Origin: Acidimicrobium ferrooxidans DSM 10331
Lineage (GTDB): Bacteria; Actinomycetota; Acidimicrobiia; Acidimicrobiales; Ilumatobacteraceae
Length of the DNA: 35,795 nucleotides
Reading direction: 5' to 3'
Assembly: GCA_945900735.1 (NCBI GenBank)
Contig: CAMDJX010000006.1
Location: 1 to 35,795, forward strand
The notes under the pieces are model-generated. The model did not search any database. It was not told where the DNA came from and saw only the letters and a list, made by a program, of their open reading frames with translations. Made by a program: the position numbers and the translations under genes. Positions 21,301-29,514 of the stretch are shown here, one piece after another. How positions within the stretch are numbered: the first letter of the stretch is position 1; each line of letters begins with the position of its first letter.

Positions 21301-22499
21301 TTTCTTGGAACTTTGCTCCAAGGCATTTCTCGATCGACGCGTACGTCTCCAGGCAAGCCAAGCACTCGCTCGCCAAGGATGTTTCTCATGACCTCACTGG
21401 TTCCACCTTCAATGCTGTTGGCACGGGCCCGCAAGAAGGCTTTCGGAATTGAATCAAAACTCATCGCCGAATTTGGGCGGACGAAATCGTAACTTCCGTA
21501 CAACATTCCATCAGCACCAAGAAGGTCGATACAGAATGCGTAAGTCTCTTTATTCAAATCTGCACTGACCATCTTGCCGATTGATCCCTCTGGGCCAGGA
21601 ACACCCATTTTTCGGCTTTGTCCTGCACGAATGTTTGTCAAACGAGCAACCTCAGCCCGACTCCATAGCTGCATGAGTCGATCTCTAGTTGCGGAGTCTT
21701 TTCGCTCTGGCGACAGTTCTTTCCACAACTTGACAGCTTCCCTGATCGGTCCAGAACCCTGCTGCGGAATGGACCCACCAATGGCAACACGCTCGTTCAT
21801 CAGCGTCGTCAAACTGACTCGCCAACCATCACCTGTTGCACCAAGAGTCTCCGAAAAAGGAACTTTCGCATCCGTAAAATACACCTCGTTAAATTCGGCT
21901 TCGCCGGTCATCTGACGCAAGGGTCGAACTTCTACACCTGGACCATGCATGTCCACAATAAGAGCGGTCAGTCCAGCGTGTTTCACAGCTTCCGGATCGG
22001 TGCGCACTACGAGCAGACCCCATTTCGAAAGATGAGCAAGAGTTGTCCAGACCTTTTGCCCATTTACAACCCATTCGTCACCGTCGCGAACACCTTTTGC
22101 TGAGAGACCTGCGAAGTCTGAACCTGAACCTGGTTCTGAAAACAATTGGCACCAAATCTCTTCACCGGTAAACAACGGTCGGAGATATCGCTCCTTGTGT
22201 TCGTCACTTCCCCACTCCACTAAGGTTGGACCGCACATCCCATAACCGATTGGATTCCTTGCATAAGCACTGGGACCACCAGCTTTACCAACTTCTTCAT
22301 TAACGATTTTTTGGAACTTTGGTGAAACCCCAAGACCGCCACAGCCAACCGGGAAATGCACCCAGGCAAGTCCTAAATCGAATTGTTTTCCCAAAAATTC
22401 AATCGGTTTGGTCGTACGCGCAGGCATCAGCGCCAATAATTCGCCAACCTTTGTTCTTACGAGTTGCTCGTCTATCTGCGTTTGATCAATTAACGACAT
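21297..22499 (-). CDS. Acyl-CoA dehydrogenase family protein
   Basis: A 400-residue flavoprotein of the acyl-CoA dehydrogenase family, which introduces the alpha-beta double bond with FAD. Segments seen are WCQLFSEPGSGSDFAGL (about 136-152), WVVNGQKVWTTLAHLSKWG (about 163-181, FAD/substrate side) and ARANSIEGGTSEVMRNILGE near 363-382, whose first Glu matches the usual catalytic base. Substrate chain length is not clear; a sterol or long-chain role is possible. It is leaderless (TAGTGT, 6 nt spacing) and lies 33 nt after the SirB1-like gene. Confidence 0.9.
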   Translation of the reverse strand: MSLIDQTQIDEQLVRTKVGELLALMPARTTKPIEFLGKQFDLGLAWVHFPVGCGGLGVSPKFQKIVNEEVGKAGGPSAYARNPIGYGMCGPTLVEWGSDEHKERYLRPLFTGEEIWCQLFSEPGSGSDFAGLSAKGVRDGDEWVVNGQKVWTTLAHLSKWGLLVVRTDPEAVKHAGLTALIVDMHGPGVEVRPLRQMTGEAEFNEVYFTDAKVPFSETLGATGDGWRVSLTTLMNERVAIGGSIPQQGSGPIREAVKLWKELSPERKDSATRDRLMQLWSRAEVARLTNIRAGQSRKMGVPGPEGSIGKMVSADLNKETYAFCIDLLGADGMLYGSYDFVRPNSAMSFDSIPKAFLRARANSIEGGTSEVMRNILGERVLGLPGDVRVDREMPWSKVPRN

Positions 22500-22505
22500 A
22501 TCCCC

Positions 22506-22511
22506 ACACTA
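22506..22511 (-). promoter_or_regulatory. -10 box of a leaderless promoter for acyl-CoA dehydrogenase
   Basis: Minus-strand TAGTGT is followed by GGGGAT and the ATG at 22499. GGGGAT directly before the ATG could instead act as a ribosome site, so this one is less certain. Confidence 0.4.
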
Positions 22512-22532
22512 ATTCAGTCAACAATGCATCCC

Positions 22533-23213
22533 TTAATTGGAACCCCGCACAAGACGAGCGAACTCAGTAGTTTCAACCGCAGCAACTTCAGGAATTGCAA
22601 GCCTCATGCGCATGACCCATCGAATCCCCTCAACGTTGCCTTTTCTCCGGTAAATGGACTTCAGGTTGGCCAGAATTCTGATGATCGTGAGTCGGTTCGA
22701 AACCGAGCCGATAAATTCCGTGCTCCAATTGGCCAGACCCGTTAACCCCTCGTAAAGGGCACGGCAGTCCGCTGGGGAAAACGGACCACTTCCATGAAAC
22801 GGATCGAAATAGAGCGGCGAACCATCCGATCCAAGAGAAGCACAAAGATAGTGACCCGGCATACCAACGCCAAACATTGAAAATCCTTTGCGCTCGGCAA
22901 CAGACAAAGCAATAACTGACAGCGAAATAGGAATGCCCGTCTTAGTTTCGAGAACATTACCGATAAGCGAGTTTGCAGGATCGTCGTAATCAATCGAATT
23001 GCCAACAAAAGATCGTGGGGAAAACAATTCCTTCATCATTGAGGGAACATCAAGAGCGACAGTGTTGTTCGAAATCGAATCTAGACCTGCCAATATCGAT
23101 TCGACAGAATACCTAGTGTCGCCAGCATGGCTTATAAGCGCGCACGCCAAGTCCAACTGCGGCTCAACGCTTCGGTCAGCCATTAATTGCGCAAATTCCC
23201 TGAATACATCCAT
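22533..23213 (-). CDS. SirB1-like transglutaminase-fold protein
   Basis: A 226-residue protein of the SirB1/transglutaminase-core-2 family. The N-terminal helical region is followed by DPANSLIGNVLETKTGIPIS (about 77-96), GVGMPGHYLCASLGSDG (about 114-130) and YFDPFHGSG (about 134-142), the conserved family blocks; the His and Asp in the last two would be two members of a transglutaminase triad, but no Cys sits at the usual nucleophile position, as is common in this family. Activity is unknown. ATG is preceded by AGGGGA at 5 nt. The start lies 53 nt from the divergent acyl-CoA synthetase. Confidence 0.78.
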   Translation of the reverse strand: MDVFREFAQLMADRSVEPQLDLACALISHAGDTRYSVESILAGLDSISNNTVALDVPSMMKELFSPRSFVGNSIDYDDPANSLIGNVLETKTGIPISLSVIALSVAERKGFSMFGVGMPGHYLCASLGSDGSPLYFDPFHGSGPFSPADCRALYEGLTGLANWSTEFIGSVSNRLTIIRILANLKSIYRRKGNVEGIRWVMRMRLAIPEVAAVETTEFARLVRGSN

Positions 23214-23218
23214 ATTTG

Positions 23219-23243
23219 TCCCCTGCGAGATTCGTGGAACGTA
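23219..23243 (-). promoter_or_regulatory. Promoter -10 and Shine-Dalgarno of the SirB1-like gene
   Basis: Minus-strand TACGTT (23243-23238) is a candidate -10 box, and AGGGGA (23224-23219) lies 5 nt before the ATG at 23213. The gene thus seems to have a short leader, unlike the facing gene. Confidence 0.45.
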
Positions 23244-23253
23244 CCGTCTGCAC

Positions 23254-23259
23254 TACCGT
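23254..23259 (+). promoter_or_regulatory. -10 box of a leaderless promoter for acyl-CoA synthetase
   Basis: TACCGT is followed by 7 nt and the ATG at 23267. It decides this start over the in-frame TTG at 23216. Confidence 0.5.
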
Positions 23260-23266
23260 ATCGTGC

Positions 23267-24820
23267 ATGTTCCCAGGACACATAGCCCAATCAACACCGG
23301 ACAAGCTAGCGGTGGTTATGGCCCAAAGCGGCTTTACCTACAGCTACAAACAATTGGATGATGCAGCAAACCGATTTAGTCAAGCATTAGCACAACATGG
23401 ACTAAAACGCGGAGACCACGTTGCACTATGTCTCGAAAATCACGATCGTTATTTTGAAGTGGTTTGGGGTTGCCACTATGCCGGGCTCATTTACACGGCG
23501 TGTTCCAGCAGGTTGACATCCGACGAACTTGTATACATCCTGAACGACTGTGGAGCTAAGGCATTCATCACGTCCAAGTACAAGGCGGATCAAGCACTGG
23601 AAATCTCAAATCAGATACCGCAAGTTGATTTACGATTGATGCTCGACGGTGTGGTTGACGGTTTTGACAGTTTCGAAGAATTGGTGTCACAGCAGCCGAA
23701 CGAACCCCTCCTAGACCGCACAGAGGGCGCCGATATGTTGTACTCGAGTGGGACTACCGGTCGTCCAAAGGGTGTCAAGCTTCATCTCCCCGATAATCCT
23801 CTAGGGACTGCGCCTCCACTTGTTGGTCTCGGTCAGTTTCTTCTTGGAATGACTTCCGAGATGGTCTATCTCTCACCGGCCCCGCTTTATCACGCTGCGC
23901 CCCTGCGTTGGAACCTTGTTGTGCAGCGCCTTGGCGGCACGAGCGTGATCATGGAACATTTTGATGCAGAAGAGTTTTTGCAGTGCGTCCAGAAATTCGC
24001 GGTTACCCATAGTCAGACCGTACCGACCATGTTCGTTCGCCTACTCAAACTCGATCCATCAGTTCGCTTGAACTACGACGTATCTTCGCTTAGCTACGTA
24101 TTTCACGCGGCAGCACCATGCCCCATCGAAACGAAGCGACAGATGATTAATTGGTTCGGGCCAGTGATCCATGAGTATTACGCAGGCAGCGAGGGCAACG
24201 GTTTCGTCTATTGCGATACTCCGCAATGGCTCGCGCATCCAGGCACTGTCGGCGTCGCGCTCAGTGGAATTCTCCACATCTTGGATGAAGAAGGCAATGA
24301 GTTGCCTGCCAATGAAACAGGAACTGTCTATTTCGAGAGTCCTGCACGCTTCGAATATCACAATGACCCCGAAAAGACCAAGGCTTCACAAGACCCACTC
24401 GGACGAGGCTGGACAACACTTGGGGATATCGGTTATTTAGACGATGACAAATTTTTGTACCTCACCGACCGAAAAGCATTCATGATCATTTCTGGAGGTG
24501 TCAACATCTACCCACAAGAAGCAGAGAATGTCCTCATTCATCATCCAGAGGTTGTGGATGTAGCGGTTTTCGGTGTTCCGAACGCAGACTTTGGCGAGGA
24601 AGTTAAGGCTGTAGTTCAGCCAAAGACAATGCCTCTAACCGACAAAGACCGCTCTGCCCTTGCCCAGGAGTTGATCAATTACTGTAGACAATCGCTTGCC
24701 GATTTTAAGTGCCCGCGAACTGTCGACTTCCGAGAAGAGCTACCAAGGCACCCGACTGGAAAGCTGTACAAGCGTTTGCTTAAAGATGAGTACTGGGCTC
24801 AATCGGGCCGGAAGATCTAG
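23267..24820 (+). CDS. AMP-forming acyl-CoA synthetase (ANL superfamily)
   Basis: A 517-residue acyl-adenylate enzyme. The P-loop is YSSGTTGRPKGVKL (about 162-175), then YYAGSEGNGF (about 304-313), the GRGWTTLGDIGYLDDD motif with its ATP-ribose Asp (about 385-400), DRKAFMIISGGVNIYPQE (hinge and A8 region) and the C-terminal PTGKLYKRLLK with the catalytic Lys. All parts of the family are present. It activates a fatty or other carboxylic acid to its CoA ester; chain specificity is unknown. It lies next to acyl-CoA dehydrogenase (divergent) and precedes the glycerophosphodiesterase by 9 nt. Confidence 0.92.
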   Translation: MFPGHIAQSTPDKLAVVMAQSGFTYSYKQLDDAANRFSQALAQHGLKRGDHVALCLENHDRYFEVVWGCHYAGLIYTACSSRLTSDELVYILNDCGAKAFITSKYKADQALEISNQIPQVDLRLMLDGVVDGFDSFEELVSQQPNEPLLDRTEGADMLYSSGTTGRPKGVKLHLPDNPLGTAPPLVGLGQFLLGMTSEMVYLSPAPLYHAAPLRWNLVVQRLGGTSVIMEHFDAEEFLQCVQKFAVTHSQTVPTMFVRLLKLDPSVRLNYDVSSLSYVFHAAAPCPIETKRQMINWFGPVIHEYYAGSEGNGFVYCDTPQWLAHPGTVGVALSGILHILDEEGNELPANETGTVYFESPARFEYHNDPEKTKASQDPLGRGWTTLGDIGYLDDDKFLYLTDRKAFMIISGGVNIYPQEAENVLIHHPEVVDVAVFGVPNADFGEEVKAVVQPKTMPLTDKDRSALAQELINYCRQSLADFKCPRTVDFREELPRHPTGKLYKRLLKDEYWAQSGRKI

Positions 24821-24829
24821 CGACTGACT

Positions 24830-25600
24830 ATGAGATCGCACCCCTACCTAGAGCAAGGCAATGTTCTCGCCTTTGCGCATCGGGGCGGTGCCGTCGACCA
24901 GCCAGAAAACTCCATGGTTGCTTTTCAGCGCGCGATTGACATGGGTTATCGATACATAGAAACCGACGTTCACGCCACCAAAGATGGCGTACTCATGGCG
25001 TTTCACGACGATGACCTGCAACGTACGTGTGGACTTGACGTCAAGATCAGCGAGGTCGACTACAGCGCTCTAGCTAGCGCGAAGATTGACGGGTTGGAAC
25101 CGATACCGACGCTGGATGAGATTCTTTCAACGTGGCCAGATATCCGTGTGAATATCGACTGCAAAGCTGATCAGGCCGTTGAACCGCTTATTGCAGCGCT
25201 TCGACACGACAACGTGGTGGATCGAGTGTGCGTCGGATCGTTCAGCGATCGCAGGCTCAGCGTTATCCGCAATGCAATTGGCTCATCGCTTTGCACTTCC
25301 CTCGGACCTCGAGAAGTTGCGAAGTTGCGTCTCTTATCAAGATTGACAAACGCAAAGTCGTTCGCCGGCGCACATGCCGCACAAATACCCATGAGGCAAG
25401 GACCGATTGCGCTCACAACCCAACAACTCGTAGATCACGCTCACGAAATCGGCTTACACGTTCACGTTTGGACAATCAACGATGCAACCGATATGCACGG
25501 GCTCATTGATCTGAAAGTCGATGGGATCATGACCGACACTCTGCAAACGTTAAAGACCGTAATGATGGAACGCAATTGCTGGGGAACGTCCCAGAATTGA
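24830..25600 (+). CDS. Glycerophosphodiester phosphodiesterase
   Basis: A 256-residue TIM-barrel enzyme that splits glycerophosphodiesters to glycerol 3-phosphate and an alcohol. AHRGGAVDQPENSMVAFQRA (about 15-34) gives the first catalytic His and the substrate Glu, ETDVHATKDGVLMAFHDDDL (about 44-63) gives metal ligands and the second His, and HVHVWTINDATDMHGL near 205-220 is the conserved end. No signal peptide is present, so it should act in the cytoplasm, like UgpQ. It follows the acyl-CoA synthetase by 9 nt and probably shares its transcript, linking fatty acid and head-group recycling. Confidence 0.92.
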   Translation: MRSHPYLEQGNVLAFAHRGGAVDQPENSMVAFQRAIDMGYRYIETDVHATKDGVLMAFHDDDLQRTCGLDVKISEVDYSALASAKIDGLEPIPTLDEILSTWPDIRVNIDCKADQAVEPLIAALRHDNVVDRVCVGSFSDRRLSVIRNAIGSSLCTSLGPREVAKLRLLSRLTNAKSFAGAHAAQIPMRQGPIALTTQQLVDHAHEIGLHVHVWTINDATDMHGLIDLKVDGIMTDTLQTLKTVMMERNCWGTSQN

Positions 25601-25602
25601 AC

Positions 25603-26100
25603 TCAGGCGTCTTTTACGCTCCACTTGCGCTGAGCGACTGGATCTTTGTCGCTCCACGGGAAATTGATCCAGAGATCAGTGTGTTTCCATACAAAATCAC
25701 ACTTGATAATTGACTGCGATTTTTCATACAACACCGCCATTTTGGTGTCTGCTAATTGTCCTTTGCAGAATTCCAATACGTGCTTCAGGGTGTGCCCCGT
25801 ATCAGCAACGTCATCGACAATAAGCACCTTTGAATCTTTGATGTCTACAAGGCTCGGCACCGGCGGAAGGATCATCGGAACAGCGAGCCTTTCGTTGACA
25901 CCTGTATAAAACTCGACGTTCATCGTGTACGTATTCTTGACGGAAAGTGCGTAACCAAGCGCTCCGGCAGTGAGTAAACCACCCCTAGCGATAGCAAGAA
26001 TGATGTCTGGCTCGTAACCACTTTCCGCTATTTGCACAGCTAATTCGCGACTGGCAACACCGAATTTTTCCCAAGTCAAAATTTCTCTCTCGTCGCTCAC
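25603..26100 (-). CDS. Phosphoribosyltransferase family protein
   Basis: A 165-residue type-I phosphoribosyltransferase. The PRPP-binding motif is VLIVDDVADTGHTLK (about 94-108), where two adjacent Asp and the TGHT loop hold ribose phosphate; ILAIARGGLLTAGALGY (about 33-49) is the diphosphate-binding region. Size and layout resemble GPT-type or xanthine/hypoxanthine PRTases, but the base is not settled. GTG 26100 is chosen because GGGAG lies 5 nt before it; an in-frame ATG at 26112 lacks a ribosome site and TTG 26169 overlaps the upstream gene. It is last in a long minus-strand gene run. Confidence 0.85.
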   Translation of the reverse strand: MSDEREILTWEKFGVASRELAVQIAESGYEPDIILAIARGGLLTAGALGYALSVKNTYTMNVEFYTGVNERLAVPMILPPVPSLVDIKDSKVLIVDDVADTGHTLKHVLEFCKGQLADTKMAVLYEKSQSIIKCDFVWKHTDLWINFPWSDKDPVAQRKWSVKDA

Positions 26101-26105
26101 ACCGT

Positions 26106-26110
26106 CTCCC
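26106..26110 (-). promoter_or_regulatory. Shine-Dalgarno site that fixes the phosphoribosyltransferase start
   Basis: Minus-strand GGGAG is followed by ACGGT and the GTG at 26100. Confidence 0.55.
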
Positions 26111-26155
26111 ATCCTGTCGCCCGGAACCGCCAGACGACACAAGCAATATAGTTCA

Positions 26156-26395
26156 TCACAATTGCTCAAACGGGCAGTGACGACAGCCCGATGTGCAGCA
26201 ATATCCTCGATCGGCCAAGAATCTTGCCGTCATCACAGAAAGGCCCGAAGACGGGTCTGCATAAGTCGGTTTGCCAGCAGTAACTGCCTCATTATGACGC
26301 GACATTATTTCTGATCGTCTCGGGTGTTGAGGAGATAGTCGTTGAGCAAGCGGCTCGCTCTCGTGATCGGGTCGTAGCTTCGGAAATTTCTGCAC
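26156..26395 (-). CDS. DUF5522-type small Cys-rich protein
   Basis: A 79-residue protein whose C-terminal half reads YADPSSGLSVMTARFLADRG, then CCTSGCRHCPFEQL. This CC-xx-GCRHCP motif, preceded by an HNEAV segment, is the signature of DUF5522, a small family of unknown function thought to bind a metal through its cysteines. GTG 26395 directly follows the aroA stop (one base apart), consistent with translational coupling; an internal ATG (codon 31, 26305) would remove part of the conserved region. The role is unknown. Confidence 0.75.
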   Translation of the reverse strand: MQKFPKLRPDHESEPLAQRLSPQHPRRSEIMSRHNEAVTAGKPTYADPSSGLSVMTARFLADRGYCCTSGCRHCPFEQL

Positions 26396-27670
26396 TTACA
26401 GGCCGTCAATCATCGACCAAAACCCGGGCCAACTCTTACTGACGACCGATGGATTCAAAATGTCTATTCCACCCGAACCAATTCCAATCAGCGAGAAGGC
26501 CATTGCCATGCGATGATCGTGGTGGGTGTCTACCGACCCGCCACGAACATCCGATGGGTTCACAATGAGTCCATCCGTCGTTGCCGTTGTGTTGACACCT
26601 ATGTTTCGCAATTCGCTAGCAAGATCGTCAATTCTGTTGCTTTCTTTAGAACGAATGAACCCGACACCGCGGATAACTGTTGGAGACGAGGCGTATACCG
26701 CAACAGCAGCCAACGTAGGAACCAAATCGGACATGTCGCGCATATCGACATCGATACCTAACAGTTCCTTGTTCTTATCTCGTCGAACCGCAATAGATGT
26801 TGATGTGTATTGAACATCACAGCCCATTCGGCTGAGTAGTTCAGCGAACTTGGCATCTCCTTGCATCGAGTCTTTACCCAGGCCTTGTATCTCCACCGAC
26901 CCCCCAACGATCGCGGATGCAGCTAACGGGTACGACGATGATGATGCATCGGGCTCTACGCGGAAGGAAGTGCCGCGGTACCCACCTGGCGCAACGTTCA
27001 TGTTTGAGATGCCCTCGCTGACCCGAGCGCCGAATGAACGCATTACCTTGGTTGTCATATCTATATAGGGCTGCGAGATGACTTCCCCGACGATGGAAAC
27101 TGCAAGACCATCTGTAAGCACTGGAGCCATGAGTAACAGCGCGGTTGAGAATTGGCTGGAAATTGAAGCAGGCAATGCAACTGTTGTTTGAGTCGTTTTT
27201 CCCCGAGAGATAATTGCTGGCAAGAAACCCTTCTCGCCTTGCCACTCAACGTTCGCACCCAAAGACAATATGGCTTGGTGCAAATCGTTCATCGGTCTCG
27301 ACAGCAGTGAAGGTTCGCCAGTTATCAGTGTTGGACCTTGGACAAGACCACACACGCCTGACAAAAATCTTGCGGTAGTCCCAGCAAGTCGGGCATTGAT
27401 AGTTGCAGCTTCTTTGCGTTCTAGATCGATTCCCGATCGAACCAGAACTTTGTCGTCAGATCGCTCTATACGGGCACCGAGAACCTTGAGCCCCTCGATC
27501 ATTGCTTCTGTGTCATCACCGTCGGGAACGCCAGTTAACTCCGATTCGCCATGTGCCAGTGCTGCACAGACGAGCGCCCGATTCGCTATCGATTTAGATC
27601 CGGGAACATGAACAACAGCATTCAACTGGTGATCTATCTTTTCAATACGTCGTACAATCGCATTGTTCAT
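26396..27670 (-). CDS. aroA: 3-phosphoshikimate 1-carboxyvinyltransferase (EPSP synthase)
   Basis: A 424-residue EPSP synthase, joining shikimate 3-phosphate and PEP in aromatic amino acid synthesis. VPGSKSIANRAL (about 22-33) holds the substrate-binding Lys; AGTTARFLSGV (about 95-105) and GEPSLLSRPMNDL (about 117-129) are the further substrate sites; MRDMSDLVPTLAAVA (about 304) carries the catalytic Asp; RSKESNRIDDLASEL and HDHRMAMAFSLIG follow. ATG overlaps the tyrA stop by 4 bases, so the two are coupled, and DUF5522 follows at once. Length is normal. Confidence 0.96.
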   Translation of the reverse strand: MNNAIVRRIEKIDHQLNAVVHVPGSKSIANRALVCAALAHGESELTGVPDGDDTEAMIEGLKVLGARIERSDDKVLVRSGIDLERKEAATINARLAGTTARFLSGVCGLVQGPTLITGEPSLLSRPMNDLHQAILSLGANVEWQGEKGFLPAIISRGKTTQTTVALPASISSQFSTALLLMAPVLTDGLAVSIVGEVISQPYIDMTTKVMRSFGARVSEGISNMNVAPGGYRGTSFRVEPDASSSSYPLAASAIVGGSVEIQGLGKDSMQGDAKFAELLSRMGCDVQYTSTSIAVRRDKNKELLGIDVDMRDMSDLVPTLAAVAVYASSPTVIRGVGFIRSKESNRIDDLASELRNIGVNTTATTDGLIVNPSDVRGGSVDTHHDHRMAMAFSLIGIGSGGIDILNPSVVSKSWPGFWSMIDGL

Positions 27671-28728
27671 GAAAGACGAGTGACCGAAGGCCGAAATCCG
27701 CGCGCGATGAGACCACCCCTGAACACATCCTTGCTAATTTCCTCGACGACAAGCACAAGCACACCGCGGTCGCCTTCAACAGAGTGCACGACCTCAAAGT
27801 TGGCTGTATTCACGCCAAGTTCCGCTGCAATTGCAAAAATCTCAGCCGCAGCGCCCGATCGATCTGGAATTGGCACACGTATTTCAACAACGTCGAGCAA
27901 ATCACGAACTCTTCCGGGAATATTTGATCGGGCGATTCTTGCATTCTGGAGTCGCGTAAACAGTTGAGATTCGTCCTGCCGAGATACGACATCACGCATG
28001 GAACTTAATCCTTCGATTAGAAGACCAAGCGCTCCTGTTATCGCCACCCGATTCTCTTTGCAGATATCAAGCCAGATAGCCGGGTGGCCAGACGCGACTC
28101 GAGTCATATCTCTAAATCCTCCTGCAGCTAGGCGAAGAACAGCAACATGCTCCTGAGACTGATCGCTCGCCAAACCCATCAAAGTTGCAGCGGTGAGATG
28201 TGGAAGGTGCGAGACAATCGCAACCAACTGGTCATGACGCTGCGCATCTAACACCACAACTTCTGCTCCAAGTGATTTCACCACATTCGCAACAACAGCG
28301 AATGATGAATCAGGCGTGTTCGGCGTGGGTGTAAGCACCCAAACCGCATTGTTAAACAACTGGGCATCGGCCCCCTGCAGCCCAATCAATTCACTTCCGG
28401 CCATTGGGTGGCCACCTACGAACCGCGGATCTTCTATCGCCGCCACAACCGGTGCTTTCACACCACCAACGTCGGTAACGACACCTTTGGTGGAGCGAAG
28501 CGCCAAACGTACTTGATCGGCGACAGCGCCAACGGGGGTGCAAACGAAAGAAATCTCTGCTTCGCTATCAATGCCGATCTCGTGAATGATTCCCAGGGAG
28601 ATTGCCTCTCCTTCAGATTCCACCTTGGCATCGGAACCACTCACCCGCCAGCCCTGTGCAGTGAGCGCCGAAGCAAGTGACCCTCCTATAAGGCCAAGCC
28701 CAAGAATGTTGCAACGACGCATATTCAT
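27667..28728 (-). CDS. tyrA: Prephenate dehydrogenase with C-terminal ACT domain
   Basis: A 353-residue protein for tyrosine synthesis. GLGLIGGSLASAL (about 10-22) is the NAD(P)-binding GxGxxG fold, FVGGHPMAGSE (about 103-113) and VSHLPHLTAATLM (about 170-182) hold substrate-site residues. After a helical dimerisation part, residues 275-340 form an ACT domain (VEIRVPIPDRSGAAAEIFAI), which in this family senses tyrosine. The gene has its own leaderless -10 box and its stop overlaps the aroA start, giving a tyrA-aroA pair. Confidence 0.94.
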   Translation of the reverse strand: MNMRRCNILGLGLIGGSLASALTAQGWRVSGSDAKVESEGEAISLGIIHEIGIDSEAEISFVCTPVGAVADQVRLALRSTKGVVTDVGGVKAPVVAAIEDPRFVGGHPMAGSELIGLQGADAQLFNNAVWVLTPTPNTPDSSFAVVANVVKSLGAEVVVLDAQRHDQLVAIVSHLPHLTAATLMGLASDQSQEHVAVLRLAAGGFRDMTRVASGHPAIWLDICKENRVAITGALGLLIEGLSSMRDVVSRQDESQLFTRLQNARIARSNIPGRVRDLLDVVEIRVPIPDRSGAAAEIFAIAAELGVNTANFEVVHSVEGDRGVLVLVVEEISKDVFRGGLIARGFRPSVTRLS

Positions 28729-28735
28729 AAAGCCA

Positions 28736-28741
28736 ATCGTA
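28736..28741 (-). promoter_or_regulatory. -10 box of a leaderless promoter for tyrA
   Basis: Minus-strand TACGAT is followed by 7 nt and the ATG at 28728. It lies in the 21-nt gap after rluB, so tyrA-aroA may be separately transcribed. Confidence 0.45.
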
Positions 28742-28749
28742 TCCTCGGC

Positions 28750-29514
28750 CTAGTTTGAGATGGCTTCAATTAACGCTTTGACTTCTGCCGAGGTGAGGTG
28801 CCGCCACTCTCCCGGCGGTAGGGATCGATCGACGATGGGACCTATTCGAACTCTTACAAGCCGAATCACCCGATGTCCAACTTCCTCGCACATTCTTCGA
28901 ATCTGGCGGTTCTTTCCTTCATGAATGACTATCCGCAAAACACCTGATTGAACTTGGCTTACATCGGCTGGGGCAGTTATTTCACCATCGAGGTCAACGC
29001 CAATTCTCAAACGATGAATCGCACTTTCACCAACACCAGCATCCGAGCATTCAACATGAACCAAATACTCCTTCTCCACGCCGTGACTGGGGTGCGTAAT
29101 TCTGTTGGTTAATTCGCCATCGTTAGTGAGTAACAGCAAACCTTCCGAATCCGCATCAAGACGTCCAACTGGGTACACCCTTGGCTCCCGAGGGACAAGC
29201 TCCGTGACCGTCGCGCGGTTGTGAGTGTCGCGCGCAGTAGAGATCACTTCGGTTGGCTTATTGAGCAGGTAATAAACAAAATCTGGCCTCACTCCGACAG
29301 GAGCACCATCAATGGCAACTAAATCAACTTCTATATCTACTCGTCGACCCAATATCGCAACGACACCGTTAACAGTGACCCGTCCGTCTGCGATCAGATC
29401 TTCACAAACTCTTCTGCTTCCCCAGCCACGTTGGGCAAGAATCTTCTGAAGGCGCTCTCCTGTACCCAAAACATCTTTTGGATCGGTGCCTCCCGGCACG
29501 GATTTGCTCGACAT
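28750..29514 (-). CDS. rluB: Pseudouridine synthase, RluB/RsuA family
   Basis: A 254-residue protein. Residues 20-80 form an S4 RNA-binding domain (RLQKILAQRGWGSRRVCEDLI), and the catalytic domain holds PVGRLDADSEGLLLLTNDG (about 115-133), whose Asp is the nucleophile of the RluB/RsuA/RluE class. The enzyme converts a uridine of 23S rRNA (or 16S for RsuA) to pseudouridine. Between scpB and tyrA it has the position of Mycobacterium rluB. The stop of scpB overlaps its start by one base (TGATG). Confidence 0.93.
   Translation of the reverse strand: MSSKSVPGGTDPKDVLGTGERLQKILAQRGWGSRRVCEDLIADGRVTVNGVVAILGRRVDIEVDLVAIDGAPVGVRPDFVYYLLNKPTEVISTARDTHNRATVTELVPREPRVYPVGRLDADSEGLLLLTNDGELTNRITHPSHGVEKEYLVHVECSDAGVGESAIHRLRIGVDLDGEITAPADVSQVQSGVLRIVIHEGKNRQIRRMCEEVGHRVIRLVRVRIGPIVDRSLPPGEWRHLTSAEVKALIEAISN

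Noticed and set aside
23216-23266. Upstream TTG start for acyl-CoA synthetase
   Set aside because: The extra 17 residues do not resemble the family, run into the SirB1-like promoter region, and the ATG at 23267 has a well-placed -10 box.
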